This document shows, piece after piece, positions 41,711-50,709 of a DNA stretch of 64,000 bases. A program made the translations under genes and the position numbers. The DNA is from Solirubrobacter sp963792915 (GTDB lineage: Bacteria > Actinomycetota > Thermoleophilia > Solirubrobacterales > Solirubrobacteraceae). The notes beneath the pieces are model-generated. The model did not search any database and was not told the DNA's origin. It was given only the letters and a program-made list of their open reading frames with translations. Each line of letters begins with the position of its first letter. Within the stretch, counting starts at the first letter, position 1. Location: positions 868,001 to 932,000 of the forward strand of contig CAWBYD010000008.1 in the NCBI GenBank assembly GCA_963792915.1, written 5' to 3'.

Positions 41711-43560
41711 TTCAGCTCAGCCTCGGGGTTGATGACCTCGCCCCCGCGCAGCCTGGAATGGCGAATGCCGTACGCGAAGTAGATGACGAGGCCGATCGCG
41801 AGCCAGGCCACGAACCGGATCCACGTGTCGCGCTCGAGGTACTTCATGAGGAAGATCGCCAACGCGGCGCCGATGATCGGGAACACCGGCGAGAACGGCA
41901 CCCTGAACGAGCGCTCGAGGTCCGGTCGCGTGCGGCGCAGGACGACCACGCCGATGTTGGTGATCACGAACGCGAACAGCGTGCCGATGTTGACGAGCTT
42001 GGCGATCGCCTCGAGCGGGAAGAACGCCGCGACCAGCGCGATCAGCACGGCGAACACCGCGGTGATGCGGGCCGGCGTCTGGCGCGGGCTCAGCTTGGCG
42101 AACCCTCGCGGCAGCAGCCCGTCGCGGCACATCGCGAACGTGATGCGCGTCTGCCCGTAGAGGATCGTCAGCACGACGCTCGTGATCGCGACGAGCGCGC
42201 CGAACGAGATCAGGGTCGCGCCCCAGCCGAAGTCGAGCTGGCGCAGCACGTACGCCAGCGGCGCGTCCTGACCGTCGATCTTCGTGTACGGCACCGCGCC
42301 GACCGCCGTCACCGCGACGAGGATGTAGAGCAGCGTGCAGATCGCGAGCGACCCGATGATCGCGATCGGCAGGTCGCGGCCGGGGTTCTTCGTCTCCTCG
42401 CCCGAGGTGGAGATCGCGTCGAAGCCGATGTACGCGAAGAAGATCACCGAGGCGGCGGTCACCATGCCGTCGAAGCCCTTGGGCGAGAACGGGTGCAGGT
42501 TGCTGGAGTGAAAGCCGCTGACCGCCAGCACGATGAACAGCACCACGATCGCGAGCTTCGTGAACACCATGATCGTGTTCGCGCGCGCGCTCTCGCGCAC
42601 ACCCAGGATCAGCACGCCGGCCACCGCGAGCACGATCACGACCGCGGGCAGGTTGAACGAGCCGCCGTCACCGGGCGGGCTGGCGAGCGCGTCGGGCAGC
42701 TTGAACCCGAACAGGTCGTCCATGAGGTCGTTGAAGTACTGGCCCCAGCCGACCGCGATCGCGGCCACCGAGACGGCGTACTCGAGGATCAGGTCCCAGC
42801 CGATGATCCACGCCACGAGCTCGCCCATCGTCGCGTAGCCGTACGTGTACGCGCTGCCCGAGACCGGGATCGAGGACGCCAGCTCGGCGTAGGAGAGCGC
42901 GGAGAACGCGCACGTCAGGCCGGCGAGGACGAACGACAGGATGATCGCCGGGCCGGAGTCGCCGATCGCCGTGCCGAGGATCACGAAGATGCCGGTCCCG
43001 ATGATCGCGCCGATGCCCAGCGCGGTCAGGTCGAGCAGGCCGACCGCGCGCTTGAGCCCGCCTTCCTCGGTGTCGGCGACGAGCCGGTCGATGGGTTTGG
43101 TCGCGAACAGTCCTCTGCGTGGGGCCTGCGTTGCCATCAGCTCTCCCTTCCGAGGGGGCGACACGACCAGGACCGGGCGGCGGGCCTTCTGCACGAGCTC
43201 GAGCGGGACGTCGCCGAGCAGCCGCTGCGCGACCGGCCCGCGCGTGGAGGAGCCGGCCATGATCAGGTCGGCCTCCTGCTCCTCGGCGTAGAGCAGGATC
43301 GCGCGCGCGACGCGGCCCGGCCGGACGTCGGCGGACGCCTCGACGCCGGCGTCGCTCACGCGCTGAGCCATCGCCTGCGCGCTCGCGCGCGCGATCTCCG
43401 TGAGCTCGGAGCGGGGCGTCGGGGACAGCATCTCCATGTCGACGCCGTCGATGCTCACCACCTTCACGCTCGCGCCGGTCTGCTGAGCCAGCTCGGCGGC
43501 GGCGTCGGCCAGCCAGGGCTGGTCGGCTCCGGCCTTGGCGGCCACGACGATCGTCTTCAT
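41707..43560 (-). CDS. Universal-stress-protein domain fused to APC amino-acid permease
   Basis: 617 residues in one frame. Residues 1-135 are a UspA-like domain (MKTIVVAAKAGADQPWL; EADLIMAGSSTRGPVAQRLLGDVPLELV nucleotide-binding end split by its usual gaps; PVLVVS). From about 150 on comes a twelve-helix cationic amino-acid transporter of the APC family (GLLDLTALGIGAIIGTGIFVILG; FFAYIGFDAISTSGEETKNPGRDLP). In known fusions Usp normally follows the permease; here it precedes it. At the junction an in-frame ATG (Met142, 43137) has GGGAGAG before it, so a separate permease start, i.e. two genes or two products, is possible. Confidence 0.88.
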   Translation of the reverse strand: MKTIVVAAKAGADQPWLADAAAELAQQTGASVKVVSIDGVDMEMLSPTPRSELTEIARASAQAMAQRVSDAGVEASADVRPGRVARAILLYAEEQEADLIMAGSSTRGPVAQRLLGDVPLELVQKARRPVLVVSPPRKGELMATQAPRRGLFATKPIDRLVADTEEGGLKRAVGLLDLTALGIGAIIGTGIFVILGTAIGDSGPAIILSFVLAGLTCAFSALSYAELASSIPVSGSAYTYGYATMGELVAWIIGWDLILEYAVSVAAIAVGWGQYFNDLMDDLFGFKLPDALASPPGDGGSFNLPAVVIVLAVAGVLILGVRESARANTIMVFTKLAIVVLFIVLAVSGFHSSNLHPFSPKGFDGMVTAASVIFFAYIGFDAISTSGEETKNPGRDLPIAIIGSLAICTLLYILVAVTAVGAVPYTKIDGQDAPLAYVLRQLDFGWGATLISFGALVAITSVVLTILYGQTRITFAMCRDGLLPRGFAKLSPRQTPARITAVFAVLIALVAAFFPLEAIAKLVNIGTLFAFVITNIGVVVLRRTRPDLERSFRVPFSPVFPIIGAALAIFLMKYLERDTWIRFVAWLAIGLVIYFAYGIRHSRLRGGEVINPEAELN

Positions 43561-43606
43561 GGCGCTGGTCCTACCCGTCCGCTCGGGGCTCTATCGTTGA
43601 CGGGCT

Positions 43607-45610
43607 ATGCCGCCCTTCAAGCTCGACGCCGTCTATTCGCCGACGGCAGACCAGCCTGCCGCCATCACGAAGATCGCCGAGGGCATCGAGCGCGGGGATG
43701 CCGGGATCACGCTGCTGGGCGCGACCGGGACCGGTAAGACGATGACGATGGCCGCGACGATCGAGGCCGTGCAGCGCCCGGCGCTGATCATCGCCCACAA
43801 CAAGACGCTCGCGGCGCAGCTGTGCAACGAGTTCCGGACCTACTTCCCGCACAACTCGGTCGAGTACTTCGTCTCCTACTACGACTACTACCAGCCCGAG
43901 GCCTACGTCCCGTCCAAGGACCTCTACATCGAGAAGGACTCGGCGATCAACCAGGAGATCGACCGGCTGCGCCACGCGGCGACGGCGTCGCTGTTCGCGC
44001 GCCGCGACGTGGTGATCGTCGCCTCGGTGTCGTGCATCTTCGGCCTCGGCTCGCCGGAGACCTACAACGACAACTGCCAGGTGATCGTCAAGGGCGGCTT
44101 CGTGGACCGTGACGAGCTCCTGCGCAAGCTCGTGCACCTGCAGTACAACCGCAACGACACCGCGCTGGGGCGCGGCACGTTCCGCGTGCGCGGGGACACG
44201 CTGGAGGTCTTCCCGGCCTACGAGGAGACCGCGTTCAGGGCGCTGCTGTTCGGCGACGAGGTGGAGCGGCTGCAGCACTTCGACCCGCTGACCGGCGAGC
44301 TGATCCGCGACGATCTGGAGCACGTCGCGATCTGGCCGGCGACGCACTACAACGTCAAGGAAGGGACGATGGAGCGCGCGGTGGCCGAGATCGGGCGCGA
44401 GCTCAACGAGCGCACCGCGCAGCTTGAGGCCGAGGGCAAGCTGCTCGAGTCCCACCGCCTGCGCCAGCGCACGCAGTACGACATGGAGATGCTCAAGGAG
44501 GTCGGGTTCTGCTCGGGCATCGAGAACTACTCGCGCATCCTCGATGGGCGGGCGCCGGGGTCGCGGCCCTACTGCCTGCTGGACTACTTCCCGAAGGACT
44601 TCGTCTGCTTCATCGACGAGTCGCACCAGACCGTGCCGCAGATCGGCGGCATGCACGAGGGCGACCGCTCGCGCAAGACGACCCTGGTGGACTACGGGTT
44701 CCGGCTCCCCTCGGCGCTGGACAACCGGCCGCAGACGTTCGACGAGTTCCTCTCGATCACGCCGCAGATGGTGTTCGTGAGCGCGACGCCCGGCATCTAC
44801 GAGCGCGAGCACTCGCAGACGATCGTCGAGCAGATCGTCCGGCCGACCGGCATCGTGGACCCGGAGATCGACGTCCGTGAGACCAAGAACCAGATCGACG
44901 ATCTGATGGGTGAGGTCCGCACCCGCGTGGACCGCAACGAGCGCGTGCTGGTGACGACGCTGACCAAGAAGATGTCCGAGGACCTCACGGACTACCTGCT
45001 CGAGATGGGCTTCCGCGTGCGCTACCTGCACTCGGAGATCGACACGCTGGAGCGGATCCAGATCATCCGCGAGCTGCGGCTCGGCGAGTACGACGTGCTG
45101 GTCGGCGTGAACCTCCTGCGCGAGGGCCTGGACCTGCCCGAGGTGTCGCTGGTGGCGATCCTCGACGCCGACAAGGAGGGCTTCCTGCGCGGCGAGACGT
45201 CACTGATCCAGACGATCGGCCGCGCCGCCCGCAACGTCGGCGGCATGGTCCTCATGTACGCCGACAAAGAGACCGACGCGATGCGTAAGGCGATCTCGGA
45301 GACCGACCGGCGGCGCGAGATCCAGCGCGCCTACAACACCGAGCACGGCATCACGCCGGAGACGATCGTCAAGGGCATCTCGGACATCACGGAGTTCCTG
45401 ATGTCGGACTCCAAGGTGCCGACCAAGGGCCGCCGGCGGCGCGCCGACAAGCAGATCGACATGGAGCCGGCCGCGATCGAGCAGATGATGCGCGAGCTCG
45501 AGGAGGAGATGCTGGCCGCCGCCGAGGAGCTGCGCTTCGAGTACGCGGCCAAGCTGCGCGACGAGATCCGCGACCTGCGGCGCGAGCTGGACGCGGCGAC
45601 GGCACCATAG
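43607..45610 (+). CDS. uvrB: Excinuclease ABC subunit B
   Basis: 667 residues, full length. Walker A GATGTGKT (38-45), the damage-contacting beta-hairpin region with YYDYYQPEAYVP, the DEXX-box variant CFIDESHQTVPQ, GVNLLREGLDLPEVSLVAILDADKEG and IQTIGRAARN helicase motifs. The C-terminal UVR helix pair (EQMMRELEEEMLAAAEELRFE...) binds UvrC. UvrB verifies damage loaded by UvrA. No LexA box was seen in the 46-base space before it. Its TAG shares its last base with the next gene's GTG. Confidence 0.97.
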   Translation: MPPFKLDAVYSPTADQPAAITKIAEGIERGDAGITLLGATGTGKTMTMAATIEAVQRPALIIAHNKTLAAQLCNEFRTYFPHNSVEYFVSYYDYYQPEAYVPSKDLYIEKDSAINQEIDRLRHAATASLFARRDVVIVASVSCIFGLGSPETYNDNCQVIVKGGFVDRDELLRKLVHLQYNRNDTALGRGTFRVRGDTLEVFPAYEETAFRALLFGDEVERLQHFDPLTGELIRDDLEHVAIWPATHYNVKEGTMERAVAEIGRELNERTAQLEAEGKLLESHRLRQRTQYDMEMLKEVGFCSGIENYSRILDGRAPGSRPYCLLDYFPKDFVCFIDESHQTVPQIGGMHEGDRSRKTTLVDYGFRLPSALDNRPQTFDEFLSITPQMVFVSATPGIYEREHSQTIVEQIVRPTGIVDPEIDVRETKNQIDDLMGEVRTRVDRNERVLVTTLTKKMSEDLTDYLLEMGFRVRYLHSEIDTLERIQIIRELRLGEYDVLVGVNLLREGLDLPEVSLVAILDADKEGFLRGETSLIQTIGRAARNVGGMVLMYADKETDAMRKAISETDRRREIQRAYNTEHGITPETIVKGISDITEFLMSDSKVPTKGRRRRADKQIDMEPAAIEQMMRELEEEMLAAAEELRFEYAAKLRDEIRDLRRELDAATAP

Positions 45611-46404
45611 TGTTCCGGACGTCCTTCCTCGCGCCCGAGGGCGAGCGTGAGGAGCTGCTCGACGCGCTGCTGCCGCTGCTCCCCGCGGGCGTCAGGGACG
45701 AGGGCGACGTGCTGAGCACGGTCAGCGGCGCGCCGCTCGACCGGGCTGCGCTCGAAGCCGCGGCGGGGCGCTCGCTGGAGGGCTGGGCGGTCGAGGAGGT
45801 CCCGGCGGACTGGCGCGCGCGGCGTGCGCGCTTCGGTGGTGCCGGCGTGGTGATCGAGGGCCGGGTGTCGATCCGCTCGCCCGACGATCCGCCGCCCGCG
45901 GCGGGCGTCGTCGACGTCGTCGTCGAGCGGCGCGGAAGCGCGTTCGGCTCGGGCTCGCACCCGACCACGCAGATGTGCGTCGCGCTGCTGCTGGCGCTCG
46001 AGCCGAGCGGCGGTGCGGCGGATCTCGGCTGCGGCGTCGGGACGCTCGCGATCGTCGCCGCGAAGCTCGGCTGGAGCCCCGTCGTGGGCGTGGACCGCGT
46101 GCCGGTGGCGATCGAGGTCGCGCGCGAGAACGTGGAGCGCAACGGCGTGGCGGTGGACGTCGCGGTCGCCGACCTCGCCGTCGACGCCGTCCCGCTGGCG
46201 CCGCTGCTGCTGGTCAACGCGCCGCCGCCCGTGCACGAGCGGGTCGCCGCCGCCGTCACGCCCGCGGTGCGGCACGTGATCGTCTCGGGGATCGTCGCGG
46301 GGGAGACCGAGGCGGTGCTCGCCGCGTACCGCGCCGCGGGCTTCGAGGCGGCGGCGGCGCTGGGGACGGAGGACGAGTGGATCGCGCTGCGACTGAGCTC
46401 CTGA
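45610..46404 (+). CDS. Ribosomal protein L11 methyltransferase-like protein
   Basis: 264 residues resembling PrmA, a SAM-dependent methyltransferase that trimethylates ribosomal protein L11. The SAM-binding core is GGAADLGCGVGTLAIVAAKLG, preceded by the characteristic FGSGSHPTTQMCVALL. The catalytic NxLA/NPP-type motif reads LLVNAPPPVHE, a deviation. The N-terminal domain is short and divergent. The GTG start overlaps the uvrB stop by one base. It could equally modify another protein. Confidence 0.8.
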   Translation: MFRTSFLAPEGEREELLDALLPLLPAGVRDEGDVLSTVSGAPLDRAALEAAAGRSLEGWAVEEVPADWRARRARFGGAGVVIEGRVSIRSPDDPPPAAGVVDVVVERRGSAFGSGSHPTTQMCVALLLALEPSGGAADLGCGVGTLAIVAAKLGWSPVVGVDRVPVAIEVARENVERNGVAVDVAVADLAVDAVPLAPLLLVNAPPPVHERVAAAVTPAVRHVIVSGIVAGETEAVLAAYRAAGFEAAAALGTEDEWIALRLSS

Positions 46405-46802
46405 GCCCGGACCGCGCCGCGCGCGCCGGCGCCGCGCTCGGCCAGCTGGCCTGCGAGCTGCCGAGTGGCGGCCTGCTGATCACCGCGTCGCGCCTGGTCG
46501 AGTTCGGCGCCCGCGCGGCGATCCTGCTGGCTCCCGGGCTGTTCCGGCTGGACCTCACGCCGCAGGAGGAGACGCTCGGTCTCTACCCGCGCGCGCTCTG
46601 CGAGTACGAGGTCGAGTGGCGGGCCGGCGAGGAGACGTGGGACGGCTATCGCGACCCGAAGGGGCCGGCGCCGATGGAGCTCGCGGGCCGCTTCGAGGTG
46701 CCCGGCGGCGCGCTCGAGGCCTGGATCCACATCCTCTCGTTCACCGAGCGCGACGCGCTGGCGACGCACTTCGTCGCCAAGGCGGAGATCCGGCCCCGTT
46801 AA
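46377..46802 (+). CDS. Unknown cytoplasmic protein (141 aa)
   Basis: No ATG lies near the start of this frame. I chose the GTG at 46377 because GGAGG lies four bases before it, although it overlaps the previous gene by 28 bases; a CTG at 46401 overlapping that gene's stop is the alternative. The protein is mixed alpha/beta: LPSGGLLITASRLVEFGARAAI, then LTPQEETLGLYPRALCEYEVEW and a C-terminal HILSFTERDALATHFVAKAE. No membrane segment, signal or motif is recognised. Codon use fits a real gene. Confidence 0.6.
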   Translation: MDRAATELLSPDRAARAGAALGQLACELPSGGLLITASRLVEFGARAAILLAPGLFRLDLTPQEETLGLYPRALCEYEVEWRAGEETWDGYRDPKGPAPMELAGRFEVPGGALEAWIHILSFTERDALATHFVAKAEIRPR

Positions 46803-46808
46803 CGACAG

Positions 46809-46840
46809 CCGCCGCCCGAGCCTGCAGGCAAGGGCGGCGG
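46809..46840. terminator. Bidirectional terminator hairpin between convergent genes
   Basis: CCGCCGCCC and GGGCGGCGG form a perfect 9-bp stem. The 14-base loop itself contains the palindrome GCCTGCAGGC. It sits midway between two convergent stops and has no T-run. Confidence 0.65.
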
Positions 46841-46865
46841 TGCCAATCGCGAGGCGGGTTCCGAG

Positions 46866-47426
46866 CTAGGCGGTAGCCACCGCAGCCTCGCCCGCCTTGC
46901 TGGGAGCGCCCTCGCGAGCCTCAATCGGCACGAGCGCCCGGACGGTCAGGACGCCGAAGCCCAGGCCGGCAAGCAGCAGGGCAAAGCCCATGACGATTGC
47001 GAAGTTGGCGACGTTCTCGGCGAAGAACGCGGTGTTGAGGGCCGTGGTCAGCGCGGTCTCGGTGACCCAGATCTGGCGCGCCTGGTTGCTCACCGGCTGC
47101 TTGGTCTTGGGGTCGATCGCGGCCTTGGTCTTGTCGGACGTCGGCTTGCCGTTGGCGTCGAGGTACTGGCCCATCTGCGAGTAGGTCTGGCCGCCGGTGG
47201 CCTCCAGCGTGTGGTGGCGCATGATCTTGGCGAACGCCTTGGCCTCGGAGCCCGTGTCGACGAGCTGGCCGGGGATGCTCGAGTCGGGGGTACCGACGAT
47301 CTGCTCGCGGGCGAGGTCGGTGCGGACCTCATGACGACCGCTGATACCGATGACGACGGCTCCGACGCCGATGGCGATGAGGACGATGCTTGCGGCGACG
47401 CCGCCGTAACGGAAGATCTTGCGCAT
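46866..47426 (-). CDS. Membrane protein with two helices and an extracytoplasmic loop (186 aa)
   Basis: The ATG at 47426 is chosen: AGGAG lies about eight bases before it, while the ATG two codons earlier is too close to that site. Helix 1 covers residues 8-30 (GGVAASIVLIAIGVGAVVIG), helix 2 about 141-165 (FAIVMGFALLLAGLGFGVLTV), with roughly 110 residues outside containing EQIVGTPDSSIPGQLVDTGSEAKAF (broken by turns) and a TYSQMGQYLD segment. I do not recognise its function. It is divergent from pflB across a 169-base gap, where both promoters must lie. Confidence 0.75.
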   Translation of the reverse strand: MRKIFRYGGVAASIVLIAIGVGAVVIGISGRHEVRTDLAREQIVGTPDSSIPGQLVDTGSEAKAFAKIMRHHTLEATGGQTYSQMGQYLDANGKPTSDKTKAAIDPKTKQPVSNQARQIWVTETALTTALNTAFFAENVANFAIVMGFALLLAGLGFGVLTVRALVPIEAREGAPSKAGEAAVATA

Positions 47427-47523
47427 CTTCATTTCTCCTTGGACTGCGGTGGTTGCTTGACGAACGAGATCATCGGGAGTCAGAAGACCGCGCTCCTCCG
47501 GAAATCGGCGTCGTTCCGTTGCG

Positions 47524-47542
47524 GGAAACCCACAGGGGTTCC
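47524..47542. promoter_or_regulatory. Imperfect inverted repeat upstream of pflB
   Basis: GGAAACCC and GGGGTTCC pair at seven of eight positions around ACA, in the 169-base gap between the membrane protein and pflB. It could be an operator for the pfl genes. No FNR-type TTGAT-N4-ATCAA site was seen. Confidence 0.35.
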
Positions 47543-47595
47543 ACGCCTCTTCCACATGTGCGGAAACCGCCGTCGCCCCTAGGTTGGACGCCGAT

Positions 47596-49857
47596 ATGAC
47601 TGCCACTGCTACCCCCGCGCACGACACCTCCGACGCCTGGAGCGGCTTCGCTTCCGGCATCTGGCAAGAGAGCATCGATGTCCGCGACTTCATCCAGCGC
47701 AACTACGTCCCATACACCGGCGACGCCGGCTTCCTCGAGGGCCCGACCGAGCGCACGCGCGCCGTCTGGGATCACGTCGCGGATCTGATGGAGCGCGAGC
47801 GCGCGGCGGGCGGTGTGCTCGACGTCGACGCGACGACGCCGTCAACGATCACCGCCCACGCGCCCGGCTACATCGACCGCGAGCGCGAGCTGATCGTCGG
47901 CCTGCAGACCGACGCGCCGCTCAAGCGCGCGATCATGCCCAACGGCGGCTGGAGGATGGTCGAGGCCGGGCTGAAGGCCTACGGGTATGAGCCCGATCCT
48001 GCCGTCAAGGCGATCTTCACCCGTTATCGCAAGACCCACAACGACGGGGTCTTCGACGCCTACACGCCGGAGATCCTGAACGCGCGCCGCGCCGGGATCG
48101 TCACCGGCCTGCCCGACGCCTACGGGCGCGGCCGCATCATCGGCGACTACCGGCGCGTAGCGCTGTACGGCGTCGACCGCCTGATCGCAGCCAAGCGCGT
48201 CGAGCGCGCCGAGCTCGACGAGCATTTCGCCACCGACGACGTCATCCGCTTGCGCGAGGAGCTCGCAGAGCAGATTCGCGCGCTCACCCAACTGCGCGAG
48301 ATGGCCGCGACCTATGGGCACGATGTCTCGCGCCCGGCCGCGACCGCGCAGGAGGCCGTGCAGTGGCTCTATCTCGGCTATCTGGCCGCGGTCAAGGAGC
48401 AGAACGGCGCGGCGATGTCGCTCGGGCGCACCGCCACGTTCCTGGACTGCTACGTCGAGCGCGACCTGGTCGACGGCCGGATCGACGAGTCCCACGCCCA
48501 GGAGCTCATCGACGACTTCGTGATCAAGCTGCGCTGCGTGCGCTTCCTGCGCACGCCCGACTACGACGAGCTGTTCAGCGGCGACCCGACGTGGGTGACC
48601 GAGTCGCTGGGCGGCGTCGGCGGCGACGGCCGCCCGCTCGTGACGCGCACGAGCTTCCGCTACCTCCAGACGCTGCGCAACCTCGGCCCCGCGCCCGAGC
48701 CGAACCTGACCGTGCTGTGGTCACCGGCGCTGCCCGACGGCTTCAAGCGCTTCTGCGCGGAGATGTCGATCGAGACCTCGGCGCTTCAGTACGAGTCCGA
48801 CGATCTCCTGCGGACGAACTTCGGCGACGACACCGCGATCGCCTGCTGCGTCTCGGCGATGGCCGTCGGCAAGCAGATGCAGTTCTTCGGCGCGCGCGTG
48901 AACCTCGCCAAGGCGCTCCTGTACGCGATCAACGGCGGCCGCGACGAGGTCAGCGGCGCTCAGGTGGCGCTGGCGACCGAGCCGTGCACCGCCGAGGTGC
49001 TCGACTTCGATGACGTGTGGGCGCGCTTTGACCGCACGCTCGACTGGCTCGCCAAGACGTACGTGCACGCGCTCAATGTCATCCACTACATGCACGACAA
49101 GTACGCCTACGAGGCGCTCGAGATGGCGCTGCACGACCGCGACATCCTGCGCACGATGGCGTGCGGCATCGCCGGCCTCTCGGTCGCGACGGACTCGCTC
49201 TCCGCGATCCGCCACGCCTCGGTCCGGCCTGTGCGCGACGAGACCGGCCTGGCCGTCGACTACGCGGTCGAGGGCGAGTTCCCCACCTACGGCAACGACG
49301 ACGACCGCGCCGACGACCTCGCCATCCTGCTCGTCCAGACGTTCATGGCGAAGGTGCGCGAGCACGCGACGTACCGCAACGCCGAGCACACGCAGTCCGT
49401 GCTGACGATCACGTCCAACGTCGTCTACGGCAAGCACACCGGCGCGACCCCGGACGGCCGGCCCGCCGGTGAGCCGTTCGCCCCCGGCGCCAACCCGACC
49501 TACGGCAACGACCGCCGCGGGCTGGTGGCCTCGGCGCTGTCGGTCGCCAAGCTGCCGTTCCAGGAGGCGCAGGACGGGATCTCGCTGACCGTCACGGTCA
49601 CGCCCGCGGGCCTGGGGATGCGGCCAGCCGACCGCATCACCAACCTGGTCGGCGTGCTCGACGGCTACTCCGCCTCCGGCGGCTTCCACATGAACGTCAA
49701 CGTGCTCAACCGTGAGACGCTCAAGGACGCGATGGCGCATCCCGAGCGTTACCCGCAGCTCACGATCCGCGTCTCCGGCTACGCGGTGAACTTCATCCGG
49801 CTCACGCGCGAGCAGCAACTCGACGTGATCAACCGGACCTTCCACGAGGGTATGTGA
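47596..49857 (+). CDS. pflB: Formate C-acetyltransferase (pyruvate formate-lyase), glycyl radical enzyme
   Basis: 753 residues, the usual size. It converts pyruvate and CoA to acetyl-CoA and formate without oxygen. The adjacent catalytic pair Cys417-Cys418 (DTAIACCVSAMAV) identifies true PFL among glycyl radical enzymes, and Gly728 in the RVSGYAVNFIRL motif near the end is the radical site. TGLPDAYGRGRIIGDYRRVALYG is a conserved PFL block. The ATG at 47596 is chosen over an in-frame TTG four codons upstream. Its stop overlaps the activase start in GTGA. Confidence 0.96.
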   Translation: MTATATPAHDTSDAWSGFASGIWQESIDVRDFIQRNYVPYTGDAGFLEGPTERTRAVWDHVADLMERERAAGGVLDVDATTPSTITAHAPGYIDRERELIVGLQTDAPLKRAIMPNGGWRMVEAGLKAYGYEPDPAVKAIFTRYRKTHNDGVFDAYTPEILNARRAGIVTGLPDAYGRGRIIGDYRRVALYGVDRLIAAKRVERAELDEHFATDDVIRLREELAEQIRALTQLREMAATYGHDVSRPAATAQEAVQWLYLGYLAAVKEQNGAAMSLGRTATFLDCYVERDLVDGRIDESHAQELIDDFVIKLRCVRFLRTPDYDELFSGDPTWVTESLGGVGGDGRPLVTRTSFRYLQTLRNLGPAPEPNLTVLWSPALPDGFKRFCAEMSIETSALQYESDDLLRTNFGDDTAIACCVSAMAVGKQMQFFGARVNLAKALLYAINGGRDEVSGAQVALATEPCTAEVLDFDDVWARFDRTLDWLAKTYVHALNVIHYMHDKYAYEALEMALHDRDILRTMACGIAGLSVATDSLSAIRHASVRPVRDETGLAVDYAVEGEFPTYGNDDDRADDLAILLVQTFMAKVREHATYRNAEHTQSVLTITSNVVYGKHTGATPDGRPAGEPFAPGANPTYGNDRRGLVASALSVAKLPFQEAQDGISLTVTVTPAGLGMRPADRITNLVGVLDGYSASGGFHMNVNVLNRETLKDAMAHPERYPQLTIRVSGYAVNFIRLTREQQLDVINRTFHEGM

Positions 49858-50603
49858 CGGCGGTCACCACTTCACACAAGACCGGATGGGTGCATTCCTG
49901 GGATCTGTCGACCGGCGTCGACGGTCCCGGGACGCGCCTGGTCGTCTTCCTCTCAGGCTGCCCGCTGCGCTGCGTCTACTGTCATAACCCCGACACCTGG
50001 CATCGGCGCGACGGCACAGAGACGCCGATCGAGGACCCGGTGACCCTGATGGGCCGCTATCGCGGCTTCATCGAGGCTTCGGGCGGCGGCTTCACCGTCT
50101 CCGGCGGCGAGCCGCTGCAGCAGGCATCGTTCACGCGCTGGCTGCTGCAGTCGGCGCAGGGCCTCGGCCTGCACACCGCGCTCGACACGTCGGGCTTCCT
50201 CGGTCGCCGGGCCGACGACGATCTGCTGGACGCCACCGATCTCGTCCTGCTGGACGTCAAGGCCGGGAGCGACCCGGTGCACCGTCGCCTGACCGGGCGC
50301 CCGCTCGGCCCGACGCTCGAGTTCGCCGAGCGGCTTGCCGCGCGCGGGATGCCCGTGTGGCTGCGCTACGTCCTTGTCCCCGGATACAACGACGCAGAGC
50401 ACGAGGTCGAGGCGGTCGCGAACTACGCGAGCGGCCTGCGCAACGTCGAGCGCGTGGACGTGCTGCCCTTCCACAAGCTCGGCACGGAGAAGTACCAGCG
50501 GCTCGGGATCCCGTTCCCGCTCGCGGACGTGCCGGTGCCGACCGCCGAGTCGACGACCCGCGTGCGCGACATCTTCGCCGAGCACGGCCTCGCCGCGCGC
50601 TGA
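49854..50603 (+). CDS. pflA: Pyruvate formate-lyase-activating enzyme (radical SAM)
   Basis: 249 residues. Radical SAM cluster Cys36-x3-Cys40-x2-Cys43 in SGCPLRCVYCHNPDTW binds 4Fe-4S and SAM. HSWDLSTGVDGPGTRLVVFL precedes it as in PflA, and GGGFTVSGGEPLQQ is the second SAM motif (GGEP). It generates the glycyl radical on Gly728 of PflB. Translationally coupled to pflB. Both proteins are oxygen-sensitive, so expression should be confined to anoxic conditions. Confidence 0.96.
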   Translation: MTAVTTSHKTGWVHSWDLSTGVDGPGTRLVVFLSGCPLRCVYCHNPDTWHRRDGTETPIEDPVTLMGRYRGFIEASGGGFTVSGGEPLQQASFTRWLLQSAQGLGLHTALDTSGFLGRRADDDLLDATDLVLLDVKAGSDPVHRRLTGRPLGPTLEFAERLAARGMPVWLRYVLVPGYNDAEHEVEAVANYASGLRNVERVDVLPFHKLGTEKYQRLGIPFPLADVPVPTAESTTRVRDIFAEHGLAAR

Positions 50604-50627
50604 GCCGCGCGCGGCGCGCCTCAGCGT

Positions 50628-50644
50628 GGCCGCCGCCGGCGGCC
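50628..50644. terminator. GC-rich hairpin between pflA and the mannosidase gene
   Basis: GGCCGCC and GGCGGCC form a perfect 7-bp stem around GCC in the 106-base gap between convergent genes. The whole gap is extremely GC-rich with further partial complements and no T-run. A shared terminator is likely by position. Confidence 0.4.
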
Positions 50645-50709
50645 TCGCCGCGTGGCTCCGCCGCTCGCGCCGCCCGCCGGCTCGCCGCGCGGCGCTTCCA
50701 CCGCTCGGC

